A stretch of 64,000 nucleotides of DNA from Streptomyces sp. NBC_01408 (GTDB taxonomy: Bacteria; Actinomycetota; Actinomycetes; Streptomycetales; Streptomycetaceae): positions 1-64,000 of the forward strand of contig NZ_JAPEPJ010000004.1 in NCBI RefSeq assembly GCF_026340255.1, written 5' to 3'. The position numbers and the translations under genes are program-made. Under the pieces are notes generated by a model, which did not search any database, had not been told where the DNA came from, and saw only the letters and a list, made by a program, of their open reading frames with translations. This document shows, in pieces, positions 7,247-15,978 of the stretch (positions are counted from its first letter, which is position 1; every line of letters begins with the position of its first letter).

Positions 7247-9111
7247 CCACGATCGTCACCGAGGCCGCCGGCGCGGCCCCGGACGCGGACCTCCGCGTTC
7301 CCCCTGCCGGTCCGCCCGCCCCCGGGGTGGCGGTCCCCGCCGCCTCCCCGGCGGCCCCCACTGCCCCCGTACGGGACACCCGCGCACCCGTACGGGACAC
7401 CATTGAGCTCGAGCGCGCCGCCCGGCTGGAGGCGCTGCTCGGCGATCCCTACGATCCGCTCAACCCGCACGGGCACCTGGCGCTGCTGCGCGCCGACGAG
7501 GCCCGCGAGGTGCCCGAGGCCACCGAGGCGCTGCTCGTGGAGGCCGGGCTGGCCGCCGAGTTCGTACCGCGGGAGCTGGGCGGGCGGCTGACGGACCTGG
7601 AGGAGCTGGCGCGGGTGCTGCGGCCGGTGTTCCGCCGGGATCTCGCGCTCGGTTTCGGCTTCGGCATCACCTCGCTGTTCGCCGCGTCCACGGTGTGGAC
7701 CGCGGGCGACGGGCGCCAGCGCGGGGAGATGGCCCGTGTGCTGCTGGGCGGCGGCCGGGTCACGATCGTGCACCGCGAGCTGGCGCACGCCAACACCGTG
7801 CTGCGCGACGAGTTCACGGCCCGGCCGGCTCCCGGCGGCGGGTTCGTGGTCGACGGGCGCAAGGCGGTCGTCATCAACGCCGACCGTGCCGACACGTTCA
7901 TCATGTACGCGCGCACGGCCGAGGACGGTCCGGGGAGCCACTCCGTGCTGATGCTCGGCCCCGGGGAGCCCGCCTCCGGCGAGGTGCGCCGGCTGGCCCG
8001 GGTGGAGCTGCCCGGTATGCGCGGCGCCCGGTTCGCCGGGCTCGAACTCGCCGGTGTGGCGCTGCCGGAGGGCGCGGTCGTCGGCGCGCGGGGCGACGGG
8101 GTGTCGCTGGCGCTGCGCAGTTTCCAGATCAGCCACTGCCTGGTGCCCGGCACGGTGCTCGCGGGCGTGGACAGCGTGCTGCGCCAGGCGGTGCGCGCGG
8201 CCACCGAGGGCCGCCCCGACGGGCAGCCGGCCCGCCGCTGGCGCAAGGTGCTCGCCGGGGTCTTCGCGGACCTGCTGGCCTGCGACAGCATGGCCGTGAC
8301 GGGGCTGCGCGCGCTGAGCCTGCTGCCCGAGGACGCGTACCTGCTGGCGGCGGCGGTCAAGTACACGATGCCGGACATGCTGCGGGAGAACCTGGAGGAG
8401 CTGGCCACCGTGCTCGGCGCCCGGGGTTACGACCGCGGTCCGGTGTACGGCGGTTTCCAGAAGCTCGTACGGGACCTGCCGGTGGCGGGGCTCGGGCACG
8501 CGGGGACGGCCGTCTGCCAGGCGGTGCTGGTGCCGCAGCTGCCGGTGCTGGCGCGGTCGGCGTGGTTCCGCACCGCGGAGCCGCCGGCGGAGCTGTTCCG
8601 TCCCGGCGCGCCGCTGCCGGCGTTCGACCACCGCAGGCTGGCGCACTCGGGCCGGGACGACCTGCTGACGGCCACGCTGATCGGCGTCGCCGGGCGGCTC
8701 GGCGCGGCGGCGGGCACGGCGCGGGGCCCGGGCGGGGGTCCGCGGGAGGTGCTCGCGGCCCTGGCGGAGACCTTCGTCGGGGAGCTGCGGGTGCTGCGCT
8801 CCCGGTGCGCGGCGCTGGACGACTCGGTGGGTACGGCCTTCAATCCGCAGGCCTGCGCGCTGGCCGACCGCTACGCGCTGGTGATGGCGGCGGCGGCCGT
8901 CCTGGGCGTCTGGGAGGGGCAGGCCGGGACGGGCTCCTGGCTGGAGGACCCGGCCTGGGCCGTGCTGGCCCTCAGCCGTATCGGCCGCAGGCTCGGCGCG
9001 GCGGTGCCGGATCTGCCCGACGGGGTCGTCGAGTCGGTGCTGGAGGAGGTGCTGGGCCGCTGCCGCGAGGGGCTCAGCCTGGATCTGTACGGGACGCGGC
9101 TCGCGGGCTGA
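7243..9111 (+). CDS. Acyl-CoA-dehydrogenase-fold flavoprotein
   Basis: 622 residues from the GTG at 7243, which overlaps the aromatase stop. The first ~55 residues are Ala/Pro-rich linker. After that comes an acyl-CoA dehydrogenase N- and middle domain (FGFGITSLFAAST, RVTIVHRELAHANT, then the beta-domain) and the C-terminal helical domain, plus about 150 extra residues. It is longer than a normal acyl-CoA dehydrogenase (about 380), which resembles long actinobacterial relatives. Members can dehydrogenate acyl-CoA/ACP or act as flavin monooxygenases. Coupling to the aromatase suggests it acts on the polyketide or starter. The substrate is unknown. Confidence 0.75.
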   Translation: MTTIVTEAAGAAPDADLRVPPAGPPAPGVAVPAASPAAPTAPVRDTRAPVRDTIELERAARLEALLGDPYDPLNPHGHLALLRADEAREVPEATEALLVEAGLAAEFVPRELGGRLTDLEELARVLRPVFRRDLALGFGFGITSLFAASTVWTAGDGRQRGEMARVLLGGGRVTIVHRELAHANTVLRDEFTARPAPGGGFVVDGRKAVVINADRADTFIMYARTAEDGPGSHSVLMLGPGEPASGEVRRLARVELPGMRGARFAGLELAGVALPEGAVVGARGDGVSLALRSFQISHCLVPGTVLAGVDSVLRQAVRAATEGRPDGQPARRWRKVLAGVFADLLACDSMAVTGLRALSLLPEDAYLLAAAVKYTMPDMLRENLEELATVLGARGYDRGPVYGGFQKLVRDLPVAGLGHAGTAVCQAVLVPQLPVLARSAWFRTAEPPAELFRPGAPLPAFDHRRLAHSGRDDLLTATLIGVAGRLGAAAGTARGPGGGPREVLAALAETFVGELRVLRSRCAALDDSVGTAFNPQACALADRYALVMAAAAVLGVWEGQAGTGSWLEDPAWAVLALSRIGRRLGAAVPDLPDGVVESVLEEVLGRCREGLSLDLYGTRLAG

Positions 9112-9159
9112 GCCGCGCGGCCGGGGCCCCGTACGGGAGGTGCCGCGGCCGGACACCCC

Positions 9160-9337
9160 CTAGGGAGTGTCGTCAAAGTGGCGTCGGCCGCCTGTAGGGC
9201 GGTGCTGTCGGGGTCTGGTGCGTGCGATCGCAAGGCGGAGGAGGGAGTCGATGCGGAGCATTGGCGACCGACGACAACGCGGCGAGCGTGCGTGCCAGAC
9301 CCCGACAGCCAGACGCGACTTTGACGACACGACCTAG
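9160..9337. mobile_element. 178-bp MITE-like element with 26-bp imperfect terminal inverted repeats
   Basis: Ends 9160-9185 and 9312-9337 are inverted copies matching at most positions; both contain TGTCGTCAAAGT and begin CTAGG. An inner perfect 15-bp pair, GCTGTCGGGGTCTGG (9204-9218 with 9295-9309), makes the whole element foldable. It has no coding capacity. Size and structure fit a non-autonomous transposable element in the gap between two cluster genes. Confidence 0.65.
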
Positions 9338-9421
9338 GGCGGCGGGTGCGGCGCCGCCCGGCTTCATCGCCGCCCGTCCCCGGTGGGGCGGGCGGCTCTG
9401 ACTACACGCAGGGAGACGACG

Positions 9422-10231
9422 ATGGACGAGGTGAGATGCGCCGCGCCCATTCACGTGCCGCGGCCGGCCGGTCCGTGGCACGGGGTGCGGGAGAACCTGG
9501 CGGAACTGGGCAACGCGGTGGTGCACACGACCTGGAGCGAGTGGCTGCCCAGCGTGCTCACCTCGCCGCGGCTGCGGGAGCTGCTCGGCCCGGACTGGGA
9601 CCGCTACCGGCGCACCCCCGACGCCACCGTGCGCTACCGCTTCGCGGCGGCCCGGCTGCTGATCAAGTACACGGCCGCGGCGGCGCTGGGGACCACGCCC
9701 GAGGACCTGGACCTGGCCTACCGGCTCGGCGGGCGGCCGTACCTGCGCGGCTTCGACCAGGTCGACCTGAGCTTGTCGCACACCGGGGACCTGATGGCGG
9801 TGGGGCTCAGCCGCACCGGCCGGATCGGGGTGGACGTGGAGCCGGCCGACCGCACGGTGCGGCTGGAGCTGCTGGAGACGCAGATCCTGACGCCCGCCGA
9901 GGCGCAGGAGATCGCCGGGCTGCCCGAGGAGGAGCGGATCGGGCACGCGCTGCGGCTGTGGACGCTGAAGGAGGCGTACAGCAAGGCGCTCGGGCAGGGA
10001 CTGCGGCTCGGCTTCCGGGAGTTCGGCTTCAGCAAGGGGGGCCGGCTGCTCGCCCCGGACGGCAGCGCCGCCACCCGCGGCGAGTGGGGCTTCGCCACCC
10101 ATTCGGTCATGGGCCGCTACCTGCTCAGCGTGGCCTGCCACGACGCGGGGCTCAGCTCGTCCGGCGACACCTGCGCGGGGACCATGCTCGACCGCGGGTT
10201 CCTGTCGGCGATGAGCCGGACGGGAGAGTGA
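9422..10231 (+). CDS. 4'-phosphopantetheinyl transferase (Sfp/HetI type)
   Basis: 269 residues from the ATG at 9422 (SD AGGGAG). Transfers phosphopantetheine from CoA to carrier proteins, here presumably the ACP at 19050. Family marks: RFAAARLLIKY near 62-75, SLSHTGD near 118, GVDVE with Asp138 and Glu140 (Mg ligands), and WTLKEAYSKALGQGLRLGF with Lys183/Glu184. It stands alone behind the MITE-like element. Confidence 0.9.
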   Translation: MDEVRCAAPIHVPRPAGPWHGVRENLAELGNAVVHTTWSEWLPSVLTSPRLRELLGPDWDRYRRTPDATVRYRFAAARLLIKYTAAAALGTTPEDLDLAYRLGGRPYLRGFDQVDLSLSHTGDLMAVGLSRTGRIGVDVEPADRTVRLELLETQILTPAEAQEIAGLPEEERIGHALRLWTLKEAYSKALGQGLRLGFREFGFSKGGRLLAPDGSAATRGEWGFATHSVMGRYLLSVACHDAGLSSSGDTCAGTMLDRGFLSAMSRTGE

Positions 10232-10318
10232 GCGCGCCCTGCGGCCGAACGCGGTGACGGGGGCGGCCCGCCGGGGATCCGGCTGCGGTCCGGCCGTCCT
10301 CCACCGGATCTCCACCCG

Positions 10319-10347
10319 CGTCAGCCCCGTATCAGCGCCATGACAGC
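10319..10347 (+). promoter_or_regulatory. SARP-type operator: three heptamers at 11-bp spacing
   Basis: CGTCAGC (10319), TATCAGC (10330) and TGACAGC (10341), each followed by a 4-bp spacer. Same core and period as the site at 3943. It lies about 125 bp before the start of the condensation-domain gene at 10471. Confidence 0.7.
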
Positions 10348-10470
10348 GGGGTGCTCCACGGTGGGCCCGGGAGCAGCGCGCCTTCGGACCGCCGGAGCGG
10401 GCGCGGCTCCCCGGGTTTCCGGCTGCCCCGGGCCCGTACGGGAGCACGTGGAGCCGGAGGAGGGCGTGCC

Positions 10471-12027
10471 ATGGCGAGGCCGAGCCGCCCACGCCCGGTG
10501 CACGGACGCGGGGGCCGCAGGGCCGCCGCCCGGCGCTCCGCGGTGCCCGCCCGTCCGGCGGAGCCGTCCGTACCGGTGAGCCGGATCCCGTCCGGCCCGC
10601 TGCTGGAAGCCCTTGCCGGGCGGGGCGGCGGCCGCCATGTCGAGCAGCTTTCGTGGCGCTGGCGCGGGCCGCTGGACACCGGCCGGTTCACCGCCGCCTG
10701 GCAGTCCGTCGTCGACCGCGAGACGGTGCTGCGGGCGGCCGTCCACCGGGAGCCGGAGCCGCGGGTGGTGCTGCACGAGCATGCCGCCGCCGAGGTCGTA
10801 CGGCATCCGGCGGGCACCGTCGACTGGGACGAACTCCTGGAACGGGACCGGCTGCGCGGCTTCGACCTGCGCAGTCCCGGTCCGCTGCGCGTCACCCTCG
10901 TCGACGACCCCGCGGAGGGGACCGGGCCGGGTGCGCTGCCGGGGCCGGCGGCGGGTGCGACGCGCGTGCTGGTCACCTTCCACCACGGACTGCTCGACGC
11001 CTGGAGCGTGTTCGTGCTCCTGGACGAGTTCTACCGGGCCTATCTGGCGGGCGGCACGCTGTCCGGCGGCGAGCGGCGCCCCGACATCCGTGACTGGGCC
11101 GGCTGGCTGGACGGCCAGGACACCGGCCCGGCGCGGGAGTTCTGGTCCCGGGCCGTGCCCGAGGGGGAGCCCGCGGTGCTGCCCGCGCTGCCGGGACCCG
11201 ACACCCTGGAGAGCGGATGCGGCCGCGCCGAGGCGCGGCTGAGCGCGGCCGAGGCGGACCGGCTGCACCGCTGGGCCGCCGCCCAGGCCGTGCCCGACTC
11301 CAGCGCGCTGCAGGCCGTCTGGGCGCTGCTGCTGTACCGGGCCGCGGAGGTGAGCGGGCCCGCGCTGGTGGGCTTCGGGGTCACCGTCTCGGGGCGGGGC
11401 ATCGCGCTGGACGCCGTCGAGCGGCTGCCGGGGCCGATGCGCAACTGCCTGCCGATGGCCGTGCGGGTCGACCCCGGGCACCCGCTGGGCCGGCTGCTGA
11501 CCACGCTGCGCGACCGGGCGCTGGACATGGCCCCGTACGAATGGGTGACGGCCGGGCAGATCCACGAGTGGACCGGCCGCGCCACGGACGGCCGGCTGCT
11601 GGAGAGCCTGGTCGCGGTCGAGAGCACGCCGCGCGCACCGGCGGAGCTGAAGGCTCAGCTGGCCGCCGACGGCATCCGGGTCGATCCGCTGCGCGCGAGC
11701 GGCGCGCACACGGTCTTCCCCGTCGCGCTGCTGGCGCACGGCGGCAGCGACGGCACGCTCACGCTGGCCGCCGTCCACGACCGCGCCCGGATCTCCGCCG
11801 CCGACGCCCGCCGCCTGGTCGGGCACTGCGCCCGGCTGCTGCGCGCGCTGCCGGCCACCGGCGAGGCGACGACCGTGGCGCAGGTGCTGGCCCTGCTGGC
11901 CGGCGAAGAGCCGCCGCGGATCGCCGCCCGGCGGCGGCCCCCGGCCGGGGGCGGGGGCGGGGACGGGCTCAGCCGCCCCGCGACCGGCGGACGACCTGTC
12001 GTCGAGCGGATCACGAGCGAGTCTTGA
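10471..12027 (+). CDS. Free-standing condensation-domain protein
   Basis: 518 residues from the ATG at 10471 (SD GGAGGAGG, 7 nt). Condensation-domain fold of NRPS C domains and related acyltransferases. The active-site motif is HHGLLDA (canonical HHxxxDG with Ala for the last Gly) near residue 171. The second subdomain holds RNCLPMAVRVD near 327, a typical C-domain latch/floor segment. No adenylation or carrier domain is attached. Alone in an aromatic PKS cluster it could catalyse ester or amide formation on the polyketide. The first ~40 residues are basic and low complexity. Followed after 34 bp by a 46-residue ORF. Confidence 0.75.
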   Translation: MARPSRPRPVHGRGGRRAAARRSAVPARPAEPSVPVSRIPSGPLLEALAGRGGGRHVEQLSWRWRGPLDTGRFTAAWQSVVDRETVLRAAVHREPEPRVVLHEHAAAEVVRHPAGTVDWDELLERDRLRGFDLRSPGPLRVTLVDDPAEGTGPGALPGPAAGATRVLVTFHHGLLDAWSVFVLLDEFYRAYLAGGTLSGGERRPDIRDWAGWLDGQDTGPAREFWSRAVPEGEPAVLPALPGPDTLESGCGRAEARLSAAEADRLHRWAAAQAVPDSSALQAVWALLLYRAAEVSGPALVGFGVTVSGRGIALDAVERLPGPMRNCLPMAVRVDPGHPLGRLLTTLRDRALDMAPYEWVTAGQIHEWTGRATDGRLLESLVAVESTPRAPAELKAQLAADGIRVDPLRASGAHTVFPVALLAHGGSDGTLTLAAVHDRARISAADARRLVGHCARLLRALPATGEATTVAQVLALLAGEEPPRIAARRRPPAGGGGGDGLSRPATGGRPVVERITSES

Positions 12028-12061
12028 CACCGTGGGGCGACCGACCGTGAAGGAGGCGCCC

Positions 12062-12202
12062 GTGTACCGCATCAGTGAAGAGATCCAGGAGGTCGAGATG
12101 ATCGTGTTCGGGATGGTCCCGGTGCGGGTCGCGCCCCCGCTGTGGCTGGCCGGAGCGGACGAGGACGAGGCGGAGTTCACCATCGTCCGCGGCATCGACT
12201 AG
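12062..12202 (+). CDS. 46-residue unknown peptide
   Basis: GTG start at 12062 preceded by AAGGAGG (12050-12056), one of the best ribosome-binding sites in the window. The peptide begins MYRISEEIQEVEMIVFGM, has a hydrophobic middle (VPVRVAPPLWLAG), then an acidic patch (ADEDEAE) and ends FTIVRGID. No Cys, no signal peptide, no family recognised. Translated in the same operon as the condensation protein. It could be a partner protein, a substrate peptide or a regulator; function unknown. Confidence 0.6.
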   Translation: MYRISEEIQEVEMIVFGMVPVRVAPPLWLAGADEDEAEFTIVRGID

Positions 12203-12528
12203 CCGTGCCGTACGAGACCTCGGCCACCTCCCTCGCCGGCCGCCGCTGGGAACTGCCCCCGCTGCCCGCGCTGCCCGCGCTGTCCCCGCTGTCCCCGCCG
12301 CGGCCCGTCGGCGCCTCCCCGGCCCGCACGCGCGCCGCGCGCCTGCGCCGGGCGGTGTGGCTGGCCGTGTGCGGGCCGGGCGGCCCTGCCGGTGCCCGCA
12401 CGGGCCGGCGTAGGGACAGCCGTACGGACAGCCGTACGGGCCGCAGTGCCGGCCGGGCCACGGCCCCGGCGGCCGCCCGCACCTCGCCCCAAGGCTCCAC
12501 GCTCCAGCGGAAGAAGGATCCACACACG
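12203..12528. other. Low-complexity gap before the small oxidase gene
   Basis: Contains short tandem repeats (CTGCCCGCG, CTGTCCCCG, GGACAGCCGTAC). The frame of the downstream gene stays open back to a GTG at 12205, but the encoded Pro/Arg-rich sequence looks non-coding and lacks a ribosome-binding site. Confidence 0.5.
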
Positions 12529-12948
12529 ATGTCGCTGTCCGAACAGGGTTCCGCCGCCCCGACGGTGTCGGCCGGGGCCGAGACGTTCCTGAACGACCCC
12601 CGGCACGTCGGCGCGCTCACCACCGTCCGGCCCGACGGGACGCTGCACGTGGCGCCCGTACGGTTCACCTGGGACGGGAGGGCCGGCCTCGTACGGGTCA
12701 TGACGGTCGCCTCCTCGCGCAAGGCGCGGAACCTGCTGGCCGGCCCGGGCGGCCGGGTGGCGCTGTGCCAGGTCGACGGGTTCACCTGGGTGACCCTGGA
12801 GGGCCGGGGCACGGTCGTGACGGACCCGGCGCGGATCGCGGACGGCGCGCGGCGCTACGCCAAGCGGTACTGGTCGGCGCCGCCGGACCCGCCGGGCCGG
12901 GTGGTCATCGAGATCGAGGTCGACCGGGTGCTCAGCCTCAACGCCTGA
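12529..12948 (+). CDS. Pyridoxamine-5'-phosphate-oxidase-like (PPOX/F420) protein
   Basis: 139 residues from the ATG at 12529 (SD AGAAGGA). Split-barrel flavin/F420-binding fold: FLNDPRHVGALTTVRPDGTLHVAPV at the N-terminus, then VMTVASSRKARNLLAGPGGR, the signature of the small F420-dependent class. It may be a reductase acting on quinone or polyketide intermediates. It ends at a strong convergent terminator. Confidence 0.75.
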   Translation: MSLSEQGSAAPTVSAGAETFLNDPRHVGALTTVRPDGTLHVAPVRFTWDGRAGLVRVMTVASSRKARNLLAGPGGRVALCQVDGFTWVTLEGRGTVVTDPARIADGARRYAKRYWSAPPDPPGRVVIEIEVDRVLSLNA

Positions 12949-12966
12949 CGCGCCCGCGGGTACGTA

Positions 12967-13007
12967 CGCGCGGCGGCGCCGGGGGGTTTCCCCGGCGCCG
13001 CCGCGCG
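12967..13007. terminator. Convergent hairpin terminator
   Basis: Perfect 18-bp arms, CGCGCGGCGGCGCCGGGG (12967-12984) and 12990-13007, loop GGTTT. Lies between the plus-strand oxidase gene and the minus-strand NTF2-like gene. Confidence 0.8.
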
Positions 13008-13038
13008 TTGCCTTCGGTTCCTCGGTGCCTTCGGTGCC

Positions 13039-13554
13039 TCAGGCGGCCGGCGGCGGGTTGCCGTCGGCCCACAGGAGCCGGAAGGACAGCAGGTTCAGCC
13101 GCCAGCCCTGCGGGGTGCGCCGGGCCTCGCCGTCGACGTAGGTGCCGGTGGCGAAGAGCGGGGGGAGCTCGCCCTGGGGGCGCGCGTGCCGCTCGTGGTG
13201 CACGTGCGTGGAGAGCAGGTTGGCGCGCAGCGTGGCCCGGGCACCGTCGAGGACGACCACGGCCGGGGAGCCGAGGTGCTGGGTGCGGGCGAAGGCGGCG
13301 AGGGCAGCGCGGTGGTATTCGGCCATCTCCTCGATGCCCTCGTGCCGGCTCATCGGGAACGCGACCACCGCGTCCGGGGTGAACAGGCGCGCAGCCCAGG
13401 CGTCGTCCAGCTTCTCGTTCTCGATGTTGTCGAGCGACACGAGGTAGTGGCCGAGCAGGTCCGCGACAAGGGCGCGCGATTCCGCGGCGGACTCGGTGGG
13501 GGCAACACCTTGGGATTCGGTGGTGGATTCGTCCAGGATTCGGGTGGAGTTCAT
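13039..13554 (-). CDS. NTF2/SnoaL-like protein
   Basis: 171 residues from the ATG at 13554. A TTG 36 bp upstream is possible but has no ribosome-binding site. After about 30 polar residues the cone-shaped NTF2-like domain follows (LVADLLGHYLVSLDN, DDAWAARLFTPDAVVAFP, HVHHERHA, and the strands GWRLNLLSFRLLWADGN). The fold includes polyketide cyclases, limonene epoxide hydrolases and the JadX group of angucycline clusters. Divergent from the FAD hydroxylase at 13721, sharing its promoter region. Confidence 0.75.
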   Translation of the reverse strand: MNSTRILDESTTESQGVAPTESAAESRALVADLLGHYLVSLDNIENEKLDDAWAARLFTPDAVVAFPMSRHEGIEEMAEYHRAALAAFARTQHLGSPAVVVLDGARATLRANLLSTHVHHERHARPQGELPPLFATGTYVDGEARRTPQGWRLNLLSFRLLWADGNPPPAA

Positions 13555-13597
13555 GCCTGATAATGCCGTCGCGGATACCTCCCCCGGCAAGTCCGCT

Positions 13598-13656
13598 TGT
13601 CAAAGATCTGACGTACCCGACGGTTTTCTGTCATTGCTTGTCGAAGGCCTGTACTC
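13598..13656. promoter_or_regulatory. Divergent promoter with weak SARP-like repeats
   Basis: AT-rich intergenic DNA at 13555-13720 holds TGTCAAA (13598) and TGACGTA (13609) at 11 bp, then TGTCATT (13629), TGTCGAA (13639) and TGTACTC (13650) at 10 and 11 bp. The motif is weaker than at 3943 but fits control of the core PKS operon by a SARP. Confidence 0.4.
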
Positions 13657-13720
13657 AGCCCTATTTACGACTCGGGCAAGCCCTCGCAATACTGGCCGAA
13701 CACCAGCGGGAAGAGGGCAG

Positions 13721-15193
13721 ATGGACACCTTTGATGCAGACGTCATCGTAGTGGGAGCCGGTCCCACCGGACTTATGCTCGCGGGCGAATTGAGGCTCAA
13801 TGGAGTCTCGGTGACGGTCCTTGACAAACTCACCGAACCCATTCAGCAGTCCCGCGCCCTCGGCTTTTCGGCACGGACCATCGAGGAATTCTCGCAGCGC
13901 GGGCTGATTCCCCGATTCGGCGAGGTCGGGGTCATTCCCTTCGGGCACTTCGGCGGGGTTCCGCTCGACTACCAGGTCCTTGAGGGCGGTTCGTACGGTG
14001 CCCGCGGAATTCCGCAGGCACGCACCGAGGGAATCCTCGGCGGCTGGGCCCGCGAGCTGGGCGCCGAGGTGCGCCGCGGGGTCGAGGTCACCGGCCTGGA
14101 GGCCGACGACGACGGGGTGACGGTCGTCGCGGACACCGCGGACGGCCCGGTGCGGCTGCGCGCCCGCCACGTGGTCGGCACCGACGGCGCCCGCAGCGCC
14201 GTCCGCAAGATCGCCGGAATCGACTTCCCCGGCACCGAGGCCACGCTCGAACTGCGCTTCGCCGACGTGACCGGGATCCAGCTGCGCCCCCGCTTCAGCG
14301 GTGAGCGCGTCCCCGGCGGCATGGTCATGGTCATCCCGATGGGCCCGGACCGCAGCCGCATCATCTACTTCGACAGCAACGAGCCGCTGCGCACCAGCCC
14401 GGACCCGATCACCTTCGAGGAGGTCGCCGCGGCCTTCCAGCGGCTGTCGGGCGAGGACATCAGCGGCGCCACGCCGCTGTGGGTCAGCTCGACCACCGAC
14501 GTCAGCCGCCAGGCCGCCGCGTACCGCAAGGGGCGGATCTTCCTCGCCGGCGACGCCGCGCACATCCACCTGCCGATCGGCGCGCAGGGCATGAGCGCGG
14601 GCGTGCAGGACGCGGTCAACCTCGGCTGGAAGCTCGCCCTGGACATCAAGGGCCAGGCTCCCGAGGGGCTGCTCGACACCTACCACGCGGAGCGGCACCC
14701 GGTCGGCGCCCGGATCCTGACCAACACCCTCGCCCAGCGCACCCTCTACCTGGGCGGCGACGAGCTCAACCCGATGCGCGAGGTCTTCACCGAGCTGGTG
14801 CAGAACTACGAGTCGGTCCGCCGCCACCTGGTCGGCATGGTCACCGGCCTGGACATCCGCCACGACCTCGGCGAGGGCGAACACCCGCTGCTGGGCCGGC
14901 GCCTGCCGGACCGCGACCTGGTGGTCGACGGCGAGAAGACCTCCAGCTTCGCGCTGCTGCACGCCGGGCGCGCCGTGCTCCTGGAGCTCGGCGGCGACCA
15001 CGGCCTGCGCGAGGCGGCCACGGGCTGGTCCGACCGCGTCGAGGTGGTCACCGCCGACCAGGTCGACTGCGACGCCCCCGTGGACGGCATCCTGCTGCGC
15101 CCCGACGGCTACGTCGCCTGGGTCGCGCCCTCCGGCTCCGGTTCCGAAGGCCTCAACGACACCCTCACCCGCTGGTTCGGTCCCGCCAACTGA
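13721..15193 (+). CDS. FAD-dependent aromatic hydroxylase (angucycline type)
   Basis: 490 residues from the ATG at 13721 (SD AAGAGGG). Class A flavoprotein hydroxylase: Rossmann FAD motif VVGAGPTGLMLAGEL at about 9-23, GTDGARS near 155, the GDAAHIHLPIGAQGMSAGVQDAVNL region near 285, and a C-terminal thioredoxin-like domain. Close in pattern to PgaE/JadH/RdmE enzymes that hydroxylate angucyclinones. First gene of the core PKS run. Four related hydroxylases lie at 21140, 22735, 57736 and 62637. Confidence 0.9.
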   Translation: MDTFDADVIVVGAGPTGLMLAGELRLNGVSVTVLDKLTEPIQQSRALGFSARTIEEFSQRGLIPRFGEVGVIPFGHFGGVPLDYQVLEGGSYGARGIPQARTEGILGGWARELGAEVRRGVEVTGLEADDDGVTVVADTADGPVRLRARHVVGTDGARSAVRKIAGIDFPGTEATLELRFADVTGIQLRPRFSGERVPGGMVMVIPMGPDRSRIIYFDSNEPLRTSPDPITFEEVAAAFQRLSGEDISGATPLWVSSTTDVSRQAAAYRKGRIFLAGDAAHIHLPIGAQGMSAGVQDAVNLGWKLALDIKGQAPEGLLDTYHAERHPVGARILTNTLAQRTLYLGGDELNPMREVFTELVQNYESVRRHLVGMVTGLDIRHDLGEGEHPLLGRRLPDRDLVVDGEKTSSFALLHAGRAVLLELGGDHGLREAATGWSDRVEVVTADQVDCDAPVDGILLRPDGYVAWVAPSGSGSEGLNDTLTRWFGPAN

Positions 15194-15243
15194 GCGCGCC
15201 GCGCCCCGGTCACGTCCGTACCCTCAAAGGAAGCGAAGGAACA

Positions 15244-15939
15244 ATGCCCACCATCTCCCTCGAGGACAAGCACCTCACCGTCCTCAACCTCTTCACCACT
15301 GACGCTCCTGAGAAGCAGGAAAGCCTGATCCGGGAGATGCGCAAGATCGTCGACGCGGCGACCTACGAGGGCTGGATGTCCAGCACCGTGCACGCGGGCG
15401 TGGACAGCCCCGGCACCGCCAACTTCATCCAGTGGCGCAGCGGCGAGGACCTCGAGAAGCGGTACTCCGCCGACGAGTTCAAGCACCGCACCCTCCCGGT
15501 CTTCGGCGAGATCACCACCTCGATCCGCCTCCTGCAGAACGAGGTCGTCTACACGCTGGCCGGCCCCGGCCCCTGCGGCAAGATCGAGATCGGCCCGGAC
15601 CGCGAGGTCTACACCTCCATCACCGTCTACGGTGTCGAGGCGGCGAACCAGGACGAGCTGATCGACGCCCTCGGCGCCGGCCAGGCCGGCATCGTGGACG
15701 CCCCGGGCTTCCGCGCCCACGTCGTCCTCAAGGGCCTGCGCGCCCGCGGCCTGGAGGGCTCCTTCGCCGTCTCCTACTTCCAGTGGGACACCAAGGAGGC
15801 GTACGAGGCCCACCGCGACCAGGACCCCGAGACCTGGCCGGTCGGCCGCCAGAAGGCCCAGGCCCGCGTGGACGCCGTCGCCACCTCCGTGGACGGCAAC
15901 ACCTACAACGTGGTGCACACGCGCTCTGCCGGCGAGTGA
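15244..15939 (+). CDS. Double ABM-domain oxygenase (JadG/GilOII/AlpJ-like)
   Basis: 231 residues: two ferredoxin-like antibiotic-biosynthesis-monooxygenase domains (about 5-105 and 120-225). GWMSSTVHAGVDSPGTANFIQWRS lies in the first and FRAHVVLKGLRARGLEGSFAVSYFQW in the second. Proteins of this double-domain type (JadG, GilOII, AlpJ) cleave or contract ring B of angucyclines using reduced flavin. Between the FAD hydroxylase and the cyclase it fits that job; assignment rests on domain layout and context. Start ATG has GAAGGAACA before it. Followed by a strong hairpin. Confidence 0.75.
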   Translation: MPTISLEDKHLTVLNLFTTDAPEKQESLIREMRKIVDAATYEGWMSSTVHAGVDSPGTANFIQWRSGEDLEKRYSADEFKHRTLPVFGEITTSIRLLQNEVVYTLAGPGPCGKIEIGPDREVYTSITVYGVEAANQDELIDALGAGQAGIVDAPGFRAHVVLKGLRARGLEGSFAVSYFQWDTKEAYEAHRDQDPETWPVGRQKAQARVDAVATSVDGNTYNVVHTRSAGE

Positions 15940-15978
15940 ACCGGCGCGCCCCTGACGGCGCGACCGGCTCCCGAGCCC

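Noticed and set aside
12205..12528. N-terminal extension of the PPOX protein
   Set aside because: Pro/Arg-rich low complexity without ribosome-binding site; the domain starts at 12529.
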